Shown here: piece by piece, positions 10,576 to 20,414 of the stretch | Numbering within the stretch: position 1 is the stretch's first letter | Layout: each line of letters opens with the position of its first letter | Origin: Codonopsis lanceolata | Lineage: Eukaryota; Streptophyta; Magnoliopsida; Asterales; Campanulaceae | Assembly: GCA_013146195.2 (NCBI GenBank) | Contig: CM028377.1 | Location: forward strand, 38,941,632 to 39,005,631 | Reading direction: 5' to 3' | Length of the DNA: 64,000 nt | Position numbers and translations under genes: made by a program | Notes under the pieces: model-generated | Seen by the model: only the letters and a program-made list of their open reading frames with translations | What the model was told of the DNA's origin: nothing | Databases searched by the model: none

Positions 10576-11746
10576 TTGATAGTCGGTCTGCCCGGATTGG
10601 TAGACGTGCGGGTCGTAGACTTAGCGTTGTAGGCTTGGGATCGCCGGCTAAATATCGTCCCGGTGGTTTTGGCGGAGACTCTTGCAGGCTTGACTGATTT
10701 TGCTGCTGGGAATGAATTGTTCCCTACTGGCAGTCCTATTTTGATCCATATGTGGCTGGAGGAGCATTTTCTTTGGATCCAGGCTCCCGTGCCTTTCGGA
10801 GCTGCTTATGATCCTTCCTTTTATGGGATGCGGGTGCACTTTCCCCAGACTAATTATTCCGATACTGATTGGACCCGTCATTTTTATCATCGGGGCTCAC
10901 TGGATATAGTCTGGGTTGTCCGTCACTGGGGGATCCGGTTCTTCCTTCGTCACTCAGAGGAATACAGCCAAGTGGTGATGCTGGGTCTTTATAGAACTTC
11001 TTTTTATCAGCCTGACAGGATCTTACGGCAATTCGGGAGAGAGCAAATCATTCCAGATACCTCCCGTCCTATTTATATGGGAAGAGATCTTACTAATGAC
11101 CGTTTGGGTCCCACCATTTAGGACATGTGAGCGAGGGATCTTTGAAAAGGAAGCGATACACCCATATTCGGATTATATGTTTCTATCCCTTGGGTATCTG
11201 GCCTGGGTTATGGTTGCTGCTGAGGGGCTATCTCGCCCTATTCGGCGTGATTTGAGACATATCTTGGGCCATCATATAACAAATGGAGTAGATGTTCGCC
11301 TGCTAGAAGTAGGCGAGGACATTGATAGCTCAGGATTGGTCGTTCCTCAGGCTTTAGAAGCGGAATTCAGACGGGTTCATGGTCTCGATGCCCCCGGCCC
11401 GGGCGATCTTTGCAGTCCCGATAATACTTCAGAGTGAGTGACGTTGGTCAAGCAAGACAACCCATGTAGGACAGAAATGCCTGGATCCTCCCCTCGGGTT
11501 GGGGTGCGGGTCCGAGAACTGGCGGTCGTGAACTCCCGCGGCTAAGCTTGGCAAGCAGACAGGACAACCCTTGGGAACAAGAGATGGCTGCCCCTCTTCC
11601 CCCACCTTTATGGGGTGCTGGTTTTAGAACTGATGGAGCGGGCCCAAAGTGGTGCGGGCCAAGAGAATGGAGATCTTGATGATGAAGAGGGAGACACATC
11701 TGGTGGCTCTCATGCCGATGAGTCTAGAGCTCTTCGCGCCTCGTAG
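10576..11746 (+). pseudogene. Antisense eORF A, 3' half (plant mobile-domain / DUF7745-like)
   Basis: Coding similarity resumes right after the LINE poly(A). Codons from 10576 read into an in-frame TAG at 10630-10632, then AWDRRLNIVPVVLAETL, WLEEHFLWIQ and PDRILRQFGREQIIP (near 11010-11060). The last is the RxxRQFGxxQxIP-type signature of plant mobile-domain/DUF7745 proteins. Frameshifts follow at about 11100 and 11430. The last frame ends at TAG 11744-11746 after an acidic tail (DLDDEEGDTSGG). With the 5' half at 4352-4810 this gives an ancestral product of roughly 540 residues. Strand and order relative to the minus-strand RT fragment support an extra ORF between pol and the 3' LTR of a Tat-type element. 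Confidence 0.6.
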
Positions 11747-12082
11747 AAGGAGTATATGGGCCCGATTTGGTGGGCCGCAGTAATCGATGGACCGCCGGCT
11801 ATGGGCGCGAAAAGGTTGTTTCGGGAAAACAACTGGGTATAGGCGATATAGATATGTACAAATGCAAGTAATGTATAATATAAATGTCTTAATAAGTATT
11901 CCTATGTTGCACCTTAGGACCCGTAAAATTTATATTTTAGTGTTTTAATGTGAGCTACTTTGTCGTGGTTTTTCTCTTTTGTCAGACGAGTCTCTGATGT
12001 GCTGAAGACTAGAGGTAGTACGCTGATGGCTTCAAATAATGCCTTCCCTCTCCTTTTATTATTATTTTTTTATTTTTCTTTT
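11747..12082. other. 3' non-coding region of eORF A
   Basis: AT-rich sequence with no ORF of note. It probably holds the 3' UTR of the plus-strand eORF. Confidence 0.35.
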
Positions 12083-12317
12083 ATGCTCTAACTTTTGCCT
12101 AGGCCGCCCTTTCGGGTTTTCAGCCTAGCGAGCTTCTCTTTTTTTTTCCTTTTAGTATATATTTTTTTTATGCTCTAATTTTTGCCTAGACCGCCCTTTC
12201 GGGTTTTCAGCCTAGCGAGCTCTTTTTTTATTATTTTTTTTATTATATTTTTTTATTTTTCTTTTTGCCCTAACTTTTGCCTAGACCGCCCTTTCGGGTT
12301 TTCAGCCTAGCGGGCTG
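12083..12317. repeat. Three tandem copies of a roughly 50-bp repeat between eORF A and pol
   Basis: Three units begin at about 12084, 12171 and 12266. Each has TTTTGCCTAG[GA]CCGCCC, TTTCGGGTTTTCAGCCTAGCG and a T-rich spacer, with a period of about 87-95 bp. The block sits where plus-strand eORF A and minus-strand pol converge. Minisatellite-like repeats downstream of pol are a known habit of Tat/Ogre elements. Confidence 0.85.
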
Positions 12318-12990
12318 GAGAGGGAAGCACTTGCCGGATAGAGTAGATCGAGCACCATACCTTGAATTTGTTGAAATTGGAGGCTGAACAAGGTTTTCTT
12401 TCTTGGCTTGTGGGGAGTATGATATTCTGACCGGATTCTTTTGACAATATACGACACATTGTGGAAGAGAAGGGTAGCAGCCTTTGATAAGTAGCCCTGG
12501 CATCTTTTAGCTCAGACGGCATGATATGATAACAGTAGGTTACCCCAAAGGGGTGGTGAATGAGGTCTTTTCTTGGTCTCCTGCTGCCTTTGATTTGACT
12601 ATAGCTCAGCATGTTGTTGATAAAAAAAACCGTTGGGGTTGGGAATGATCACTATATTGGACAGCCAGATCGGGTATTTTTTTATTTTTATTTTTTTCCG
12701 AATGAAGTTGACGTTCGGCTGTTTCATGCTTTCTTATTTTTTTTTTAACTTGTAGTGATCATTCTGGTTTGATGCGGTGGAGCTTTTGTCTGATTGGTTG
12801 AGCATCCGGACATATGAGGGTCCGGTGTTTGGCTATGGCTGGGTCTACCCTTGACACCTCTTTATAGGACCAAGTAAGCATGTCCACGAATTCTTCGATC
12901 AGATCCATGAGTGTTATCCTTGCAGGTAGTTGTTGATTCTGACTTCTCTTTATTCCATTGTCCAGCCCCCAGATTGATGGTGGATCAGTC
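12318..12990 (-). pseudogene. Tat-type pol fragment (reverse transcriptase, N-terminal part), minus strand
   Basis: On minus, 12759-12985 reads WSYKEVSRVDPAIAKHR and then PIRQKLHRIKPE, matching the conserved segment before the RT fingers in Tat/Ogre pol. Further along, 12612-12400 reads HHPFGVTYCYHIMPSELKDA and ATYQRLL, corresponding to the RT palm motif that precedes the catalytic YVDD, with several substitutions (for example SEL in place of FGL). The two blocks are separated by non-coding sequence and the frame is broken. The Tekay-type LTR at 12992 cuts off everything upstream. Confidence 0.7.
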
Positions 12991-12991
12991 T

Positions 12992-15814
12992 TGTAACGCC
13001 CGTATTCTTGCATGTGCATTGTATGCTTGTCTTCTTACTTTCTTGGTTGAATTGTGAGCATGTCTATTACTTGTTATATAAATGTTCTTAGAATCATTCA
13101 TAAGTCATTTTAGAAGTTCATAACATGTTTAGAATCATATAAACTTGTTTGTAGAATCGCCGGTTTGATCGCGTTGAATTTGGTCTTAGCGATTCCTCTC
13201 GTTGCTCGTATTTGCTTCTATTTCGGACGTCTGAAGTGTTCGTTGAGTTCTTGGCTTTATATTCAAGTCTTATTCATGTTGAAACAAACCTATTTCATGC
13301 CCAAGACATCCTAGTTTGATTGGCGTTTGATTTGAGTTTAATCAGTTGTTCATTAAATCGCGTGGTTCGCGCCTTGTCTTAGCTTGTTCGGGGTTGTTGG
13401 TGCGTTTCTAATGTGTTTTGAGTAGGGTTAGACCTTAGAATGGTTGCCCAAAGTTTGGGACCATTTAGACCAAGTTTAGATCAAGTTTTAGAGGTTTAGG
13501 CGGCGCATGGTGAGGCGCCCGCCTCAAGAGTAATTTCGAATGGTGCGAACTTTGGGAGGCCTCGGTTGTTGAGGCGGCCATGGGCCTTAGTGAGGCGCCC
13601 GCCTCACTTGTTTCTCTACGGGCTGATTTGTTCTGTTTCGAATTTGACGAATTGCTCACTTCCTTAAACCCCTACTTAAACCTATCCTAAACCTCCCTAA
13701 CCCTTCCTACTTAAGTCCTAACATCCCTAACTTATTTTAAGTTAGATTAAGAGGCATTAGTTGATCATTAAGCCCCAAATCTAAGATTTGAAAAGGGACC
13801 ACAAGTGTTTGACACTTGTCCCACTCACTTTTGACCAATTATAAGCCCACAAATCGGATTTTTGACCCTCATTCTCTTCCTCATTTCAGCTCTCTTCAAA
13901 AACGAATTTTCATCTTCTCTCTAGTCTTCCATGGTTTCTTAAGGTCTTCATCATCATCTACCTTCATCCATTCATCCATTGCCCAAGACCATTCATTAAA
14001 GTTGAAGAGCTCATCAAGGGAGCATTTCCATCCGAATAGATTCTTCTAGTTCTTTCTTTGGTGTGTATCAAGTAAGTTACTCTCTTCTTCATCTTCTTCT
14101 TTAGTTCTCATTGACCCTAAGGAAACAAAGCCTATGGTGGTTGAGGTCAATGAGGACACATGTTATGCTTCCTATGCTATCTTCATGTATGTTGGGATTT
14201 TGAGCTTGTTAGGAGCATGTATAGGAAGATTTCTTGCCTATGAAAGTATATAAAACTCTTGTATCTTGATTATTGTAGGACTTTGAACATGTTAGAAACA
14301 TGTATGGTAATTGTTGATGAAAATGTTGTTAAGTGATAATGGCCTAAATTGAGCTTACATGAGATGTGGTATGTTGAATGTGTTATATCTTCAATTTTGG
14401 ACTCTATGATGAACATGTATCATATTATTCATGCCTTGGTAAATTTATGACCTTGAAGAACTTAGTAATGAACTAGGTTGAGATATGAAGCACATAGCTT
14501 CAATTACCCTAAATTTGGGAATTTAGAGCAAAGACTCAGCAGTCGATTCTAGGGAAGATTTGAATCTTGATAAACCCTAATTTCAATCCCTACGAAGTTT
14601 GGACAACGTTTGGTCAAGTTTACTCAATGTTTAGTTGAGATTATTTATGTGCATTTGAACCCGTTATGATTATTTGGTTATGAGCAATTGATTGCCTTGA
14701 CTTGGTTTATTGTAGAAATTATACCCTACTTGGTCGGTCGAGTTCGCTCTTGTCGAATTCGATCATTATTTGGTCTTTACGAGTAAACATCTACTTGAGC
14801 ATTGCATTAAGTCCAGTGGCACAATTTGGTTTGATTTTTATGTCGGGGTAGGGCGATGTATAGCCTTCACGAATTGAGAGATTCGTGCTCGCTATGGATC
14901 GCCGTGCACAGGACCTCACACACCCTCCATTGTAGGCCGATGGGGAAGTAGCCCCTTTGCCGTATCAATAAGTGCGTCATTGGCTGCTATTAGCCGGCGG
15001 AGTTCGGTATATCGATGCAACGTCACGAGCATCGTAGTCACGATATTGGGTTAACAAACTATTTTGCGGGAGCTACTGGCGGCCGTGCCTATATCATATC
15101 CTACTTGTATGATTTATTTCCTTGCACTTACGTGAAAATGTGCTAAGTGCTATATGATGAGCGTGAACCCTAATTGTGATAAATGCCATGTTATAACATG
15201 ATCATGCATTGTAGTAACTTACTAAGTCTTTCGACTTACCCTATTTGTTTGTTTTGTTTCCTTAGATCCGAGCCGAGGCCGGTCAGGGATAGATTCGCTT
15301 GATCCACGTTTGGTTGTTTGTGTTAAAGGTTGATCTTTTGGACATCTATTAGTTAACCTTTTATTTTGGAAAGGGCGATGGGAAGCAAGTCATGTAGACT
15401 TAGCTTGGGTTTATGTTGTTTTTGGATGTTGATGTAACTTAACTACTTAAACTTGTAATCTTTTGGTAAGCCGACTTATATGTCGAGCCTGTTTATATGT
15501 GTATGGTTCACTACTATTTTCTTCCGCTAAAGCTCGTTATTTATTGTTGTTGTTGTTGTCTCCGGCATGTTGTGGCCGTTGAGTTTATTATAAGCATGTG
15601 TTAATAATTGTAGGAGTAGTTGTTGGGTTCGGTATGCGTCGCCGATGACTTGTTTAAATTAGGTTGCTTTTCCGGCCAAGTGTAGCCGAGTTGTTGTATG
15701 TATGCGATGTTGCGCCACATGATTTTGTGATCCTACTATGCATGCTTGTGTTATTATCTATTTGGGCCGGCGCGACTCGGGATCTCGCATTGGGGTCCGG
15801 GTCGGGTCGTCACA
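12992..15814 (+). repeat. 5' LTR of Tekay-1
   Basis: 2823 bp, TG...CA ends. U3 carries two GAGGCGCCCGCCTC words (13512-13525 and 13592-13605) and a TATA-like box ATTATAAG (13838-13845). Downstream are a CCATTG-based hairpin remnant (14927-14945), GGGGAAGTAGCCCC and GGGAGCTAC. The ORFs inside (for example 13816-14049 and 15664-15918) have no motif and are not genes. Confidence 0.95.
13838..13845 (+). promoter_or_regulatory. TATA-like box of Tekay-1 5' LTR
   Basis: ATTATAAG about 235 bp downstream of the second GAGGCGCCCGCCTC word. The region after it is CT-rich, as is common for transcribed leaders. Confidence 0.45.
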
Positions 15815-15815
15815 G

Positions 15816-15835
15816 TTGGTATCAGAGCTATAGGT
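15816..15835 (+). other. Primer-binding site of Tekay-1
   Basis: TTGGTATCAGAGC begins one base after the LTR end. It matches the usual plant primer-binding site complementary to the 3' end of initiator methionine tRNA. Confidence 0.9.
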
Positions 15836-15925
15836 TAGCTGTCGGCCAGGATAGGTTCCATGGCCTAGTTGGGTTGGTTAATTGTGTGTGGATTCTAACG
15901 TCGAGTGAATTCTTGTAGGAGGTCC

Positions 15926-17010
15926 GATGGTTAATCCAGGGAGAGGTAGACCCAGGAGAGTTCGGTTGAACCGAAGTTGAGGTACCGCCGGAGGATCCGG
16001 TAGTTCGGATATGGCGAGTTACATCGCGTATGTTGATGGCTTTTGGGCCGGGAGGCGAGGCGGGAGGCACCACCACCTCCACCACCAGAGACCAGGGCCG
16101 ACACTACCCTTGTAGAGAGGTTTCTTAAGCTAAAGCCTAGCTCATTTCTTGGGGAACCAAAGCCGAGAGAGGCCGAATTGTGGATGGAGGAAATGATTAA
16201 GATATTATCCATGATGGGGTGTACTGACGAAGAGAGGGTTACGTTAGCAACCTTTATGTTTAAGGGAGCCGCCGAGCATTGGTGGATTGAAGGAGAGTTG
16301 GGAGATGCAACAAGTTCCCATTACATGGGCCAACTTCCAAAGAGAGTTTAAGAATGAGTATGTGCGGATGTGGTTCGCAATCGAGAGAGAAGGAGTTTTA
16401 TGATCTTGAGCAAGGCGGCATGGCGTGGCGAGTATTACGCAAAGTTCACGAGTGAGCCGATATTATGCGTATCGATTCCCACGGAGGCACGGAGAACACA
16501 CAAGTTTGTGAAGGGGTTAAGAACCGAGTTTAGAAAGCAGATTTTAGCGCTTAAGCTCACCCGCGGTTGATCGGGCGTATGAGGTGGAGCAAGACATTGA
16601 TGAGCACAGGGTTAAGAATAATGCTAGTAGTGCACGGCAGACTACCGGAAACGATGTCGGGAAACAATTCGGGTAGCAGAAGGGGTTATCAGGGGAACCG
16701 TGATAGGAAAGGAGGAGGCCAAAGTAGGCCACAATCTGGGAAACAAGGTAATAATACTACTTCATCTAAGGGGCAACAAGGGACGGCGTAGTGGGAGTAT
16801 GACTTGCGTTATTGTCGGAAGCTAGGTCATCGATTGATTGGTGTTGGGCGGCTCGGAAAGTGTACAATTTGTGGAGATGGTACTCATTTTAGGAAGGAGT
16901 GCCCAAAGGGGCAACTCAAGCAGGAAATGTGGCTCGGTGGAGCCAAGAGAAGTGTAGATGGGAAACCTAAAGTTCAAGGCCGGGTGTTTGCGCTTGATCG
17001 TAGCGAGGTT
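15926..17010 (+). pseudogene. Tekay-1 gag (capsid/nucleocapsid), frameshifted
   Basis: The likely start is ATG 15926, but TGA occurs after 17 codons and the frame shifts by 16043. The 16043-16351 frame has FLKLKPSSFLGEPKPREAE and then TLATFMFKGAAEHWW, the retrotransposon Gag core. More shifts near 16310-16380 lead to WANFQREFKNEYV. A nucleocapsid knuckle region at 16800-16920 has CTICGDGTHFRKECP (C-x2-C...H-x4-C). Near 16960 KPKVQGRVFALDRSE marks the gag-protease junction; the same junction is where the Gag-only element at 27213-37876 loses its coding sequence. Gag would form the particle shell around the element RNA. Confidence 0.85.
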
Positions 17011-17021
17011 CGAGGTCTACG

Positions 17022-17330
17022 GCAGTGATTGGAGGTACTCTTTCTATATTCGATCATAAGGCTCGAGTTCTCATAGATCCAGGGTCTTCACACTCATATG
17101 TTGCTTCACACTTTATTGAGAATCTTTGCGTATTGCCTCAACCTTTGCCATATTTGCTTGAAGTGTCTACCCCGCTCGGGGAATATATGCTCGCGTCTGA
17201 AGTGTTTAAGTCTTGTGATGTTTTGGTGGGTGACCACACTTTGCATGGATTTGGTAGTTCTTCCTATACGTGACTTTGATGTTATTCTTGGCATGGGTGG
17301 TTATGTGCTTATCATGCTATAGTTGACGCC
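17022..17330 (+). pseudogene. Tekay-1 protease
   Basis: The frame from 17025 gives ARVLIDPGSSHSYVASHFI, the aspartic protease active-site region; the D-P-G-S form is common in Tekay-type elements. It is followed by a flap-like stretch and, in another frame, DFDVILGMGG near 17275, equivalent to the conserved C-terminal ILG motif. It is broken by a frameshift near 17265. It would cleave the Gag-Pol polyprotein. Confidence 0.8.
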
Positions 17331-17530
17331 ATAGAAAGAGTTACCTTTTATATAGGGTGTGCTGAGTTTACTTTTGTGGGTGATCATGCTTGACGGCGTG
17401 CACTTTATTTCTGCATTGAGGGCTAGAAAATTGCTATCTCAAGGGTGTGCGGGTTATCTTGCATGCGTAGTTGATAAGAGGAAGTCTTCGCCTAACTTAG
17501 AAGAGGTCCGGTAGTGTGTGAATTTCCGGC

Positions 17531-18835
17531 GTGTTTTCTACCGATCATGCTATGCCACCCGATAGAGAACTAGAGTTTTGCATTGAGCTTATTAGGGGAC
17601 TTCACCGATTTCTAAGGCACCATATAGAATGGCACCCGGAGCTTAGGGAGTTGAAAACCCGGTTGCAAGAACTCCTAGAGATTGGTTTTGTTAAACCAAG
17701 TGTGTCGCCGCGCGGTCTTGTTTGTGAGGAAGAAAGATGGGAGTTTGCGGTTGTGTATAGACTACCGAGAATTGAATAAGGTTACTATTAAGAATAAGTA
17801 TCCTCTACCCCACATCGATGACCTTTTTGACCAGTTGCAAGGGTCCATTGTCTACTCTAAGCTTGATTTGAGATGGGGTTACTACCAGTTGAAGGTTAGA
17901 GAGGAAGACATTCCGAAGACGGCTTTTCGCACTAGGTATGGGCATTTTGAGTTTGTGGTGATGCCGTTTGGGTTGACGAATGCGCCAGCGGTGTTTATGG
18001 ATTTGATGAACCGTGTCTTCCACAGTTATCTCGATTGCTTTGTTGTAGTCTTCATTGATGATATTTTAGTATATTCGAAGTCTCGAGAGGAGCATGAGAA
18101 ACATTTGAGGATCGTGTTGTCTATTCTTCGAGAGAAGCAGCTTTACGCCAAGTTTAGCAAATGTGCCTTTTGGCTTGAGGAAGTATCTTTCTTGGGGCAC
18201 ATAGTTTCGAGCGCCGGGATAGCCGTTGATCCGTCTAAGATTGAAGCGGTGACGAATTGGAAGAGGCCTAGTTCGGTTACCGAGGTTCGGAGTTTCTTGG
18301 GGTTAGCGGGTTATTACCGAAGGTTTATTGAGGGTTTCTCTAGGATTGTGACGCCTATGACGAAGTTGACACAGAAGAACGTGCCGTTTGTTTGGAATGA
18401 GAAATGTGAGTCTAGTTTCCAAGAGCTTAAGAATCGGTTGACATCGGCACCTATTTTGGCTTTGCCAAGTGGAGGAGAAAATTTTGTGATCTATAGTGAT
18501 GCTTCAAAGGAAGGTTTGGGTTGTGTTTTGATGCAAGAATGGGAGGGTGATCGCCTATGCATCGAGGAAACTATCTATTCATGAGCAGAATTACCCTACA
18601 CACGATATGGAGTTGGCTGCGATTATCTTCGCGTTGCATAAGTGGAAACACTACTTGTATGGGTCTAAGTTTGAGATCTTCACCGACCATAAGAGCTTGA
18701 AATACTTGTTTTCTCAAAAGGAATTGAATATGAGGCAGCGTAGATGGATGGAAAAGTTAAAGGACCATGATTGTACTATCTTGTATCATCCGGGGAAGGC
18801 AAATGTTGTAGCGGATGCCTTGAGTAGAAAAGTTC
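17531..18835 (+). pseudogene. Tekay-1 reverse transcriptase and RNase H
   Basis: Upstream, 17570-17680 keeps ELKTRLQELLEIGFVKPS in one frame. After a shift the main RT frame (17682-18584) has VRKKDGSLRLCIDYRELN, YPLPHIDDLFDQL, the palm block VMPFGLTNAPAVF and the catalytic FIDDILVYS (near 18050). The thumb continues through FLGHIVS and RSFLGLAGYYRRFI. RNase H starts with FVIYSDASKEGLGCVLMQ; a shift near 18545 moves to the next frame with YASRKLSIHEQNYPTHDMEL, FTDHKSLKYLF and ANVVADALSRK. Catalytic Asp residues are kept. It would copy the element RNA into DNA. Confidence 0.93.
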
Positions 18836-20414
18836 ATATGTCGTGTATGATGGTGAAGGAATGGAAAATGTTAGAGGATTTGCGGGATTGGAGTCCTAGT
18901 GTTGTTGATAGAGGTGTGATTTTTGCTAATATTCGTGCTACGCCTATTTTATTTGGGAAAATTAGAGAAGAGCAAGGGAATGATCCGGAGTTGAGGAAAA
19001 TTATCGATGGGTTGGCTGAGAATGTATCGCCTGACTTTGTGGTTAATACCGAGGGTACCTTGATGTTTCGAGGTAGGGTTTGTGTTCCTTGTAATGCGGA
19101 ATTGAAGAGGTTAGTTCTCGATGAAGCTCATAAGACGAAGTACACCATTCACCCGGGGAGCACAAAGATGTATTTGGATTTGAAAAGACAGTTCTGGTGG
19201 AAAGGTATGAAGAGAGAAATTGCGGAGTACGTGTCTAAGTGTTTGACTTGTCAGCAGGTTAAGGCTGAGCATCGAGACTGCGGGATTTCTACAACCATTG
19301 GAGATTCTGAGTGGAAATGGGAGTTCATTACCATGGACTTTGTGACGGGGTTACAGCGCGAAGAGGGTTTAATGCGGTTTGGGTTATCGTCGACAGATTG
19401 ACTAAGTCGCACACTTCATTCGATAGCTATCACGTATTCATTGACTCGGTTAGCGACTTTGTATATCCGGAGATCGTGAGACTTCATGGCGTACCGGTTA
19501 GTATTGTGTCCGATAGAGACCGAGGTTCACATCTAGGTTTTGGAAGTCATTGCGAGGAAGCTTTGGGGACTAGATTGGACTTGATCAGACTTTTCATCCA
19601 TAAGCGGATGGTCGGTCGAGCGTTTGATTCAGATTTTGGAGGATATGTTGCGAGCTTGTGCCGTGGATTTCAAGGGAAGCTGGGATTCTCATTTACCTTT
19701 GGCCGAGTTTGCGTATAATAACAGTTATCAGTCGAGTATCAAGATGGCGCCGTATGAAGCTTTGTATGGGCGTAAGTGTAGATCGCCAATTTGTTGGGAT
19801 GAAGTTGGAGAGGCGAAACTTTGGGGTTCGAGAGTAGTGCAACGATCGGTTGAGGCGTGAAGTTGATTAGAGATCGTTTGCGCACCGCTCAAAGTCGACA
19901 AAAGAGTTATGCGGACAATCGAAGGACGGGATCTTGAATTCCAAGTGGGTGATTACGTGTTCTTGAAGGTAACACCGAGGAGAGGTACTAAGAGGTTTGG
20001 CAAGAAAGGAAGCTTAACCGCTTACAGAGATACATTGGTCCGTTTGAGGTTCTTGAGAGGGTTGGGACCTTAGCGTATCGTATAGCATTGCCACCTTCAC
20101 TTTCGGAGACACATAATGTATTCCATGTCTCTATGTTACGAAAGTATTTGAAGGACGAGTCTCATGTACTCGAGTATGAGGAGATCACGTTCGAGCCGGA
20201 TATGTCATACGTTGAAAAGCCCGTGAAGATATTGGACACCAAGGAACAAGTGCTACGAACCAAGAGAATTCCTTTAGTCAAAGTTCTTTGGAGGAATCAC
20301 AACATTGAAGAAGCGACGTGGGAGGCGGAGGCGGAGATCGAGAAGCATCCACATTTATTCGACGAACTTGGTAAGAATTTAGGGACTAAATTCCTAAAGG
20401 TGAGGAGAGTGTAA
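18836..20414 (+). pseudogene. Tekay-1 integrase with C-terminal chromodomain
   Basis: The zinc-binding N-terminus reads LVLDEAHKTKYTIHPGSTKM, FWWKGMKREIAEYV and CLTCQQVKAEH (HHCC type, about 19110-19270). The core has FITMDFVTGL (first Asp, about 19325), then after a shift VIVDRLTKS and VSIVSDRDRGS (second Asp, about 19500). The AFHPQTDGQSE-type block is degraded; IQILEDMLRACAVDFKGSWD and LAEFAYNN follow from 19630. The last frame (20088-20414) has HNVFHVSMLRKY and the chromodomain-like VLWRNHNIEEATWEAE, then stops 12 bp before the LTR. Chromodomains of this clade target heterochromatin, which fits the surroundings. At least four frameshifts are present. Confidence 0.9.

Noticed and set aside
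15816..15835. Possible tRNA gene fragment
   Set aside because: It matches only the tRNA 3' end complement and abuts an LTR, so it is a primer-binding site.
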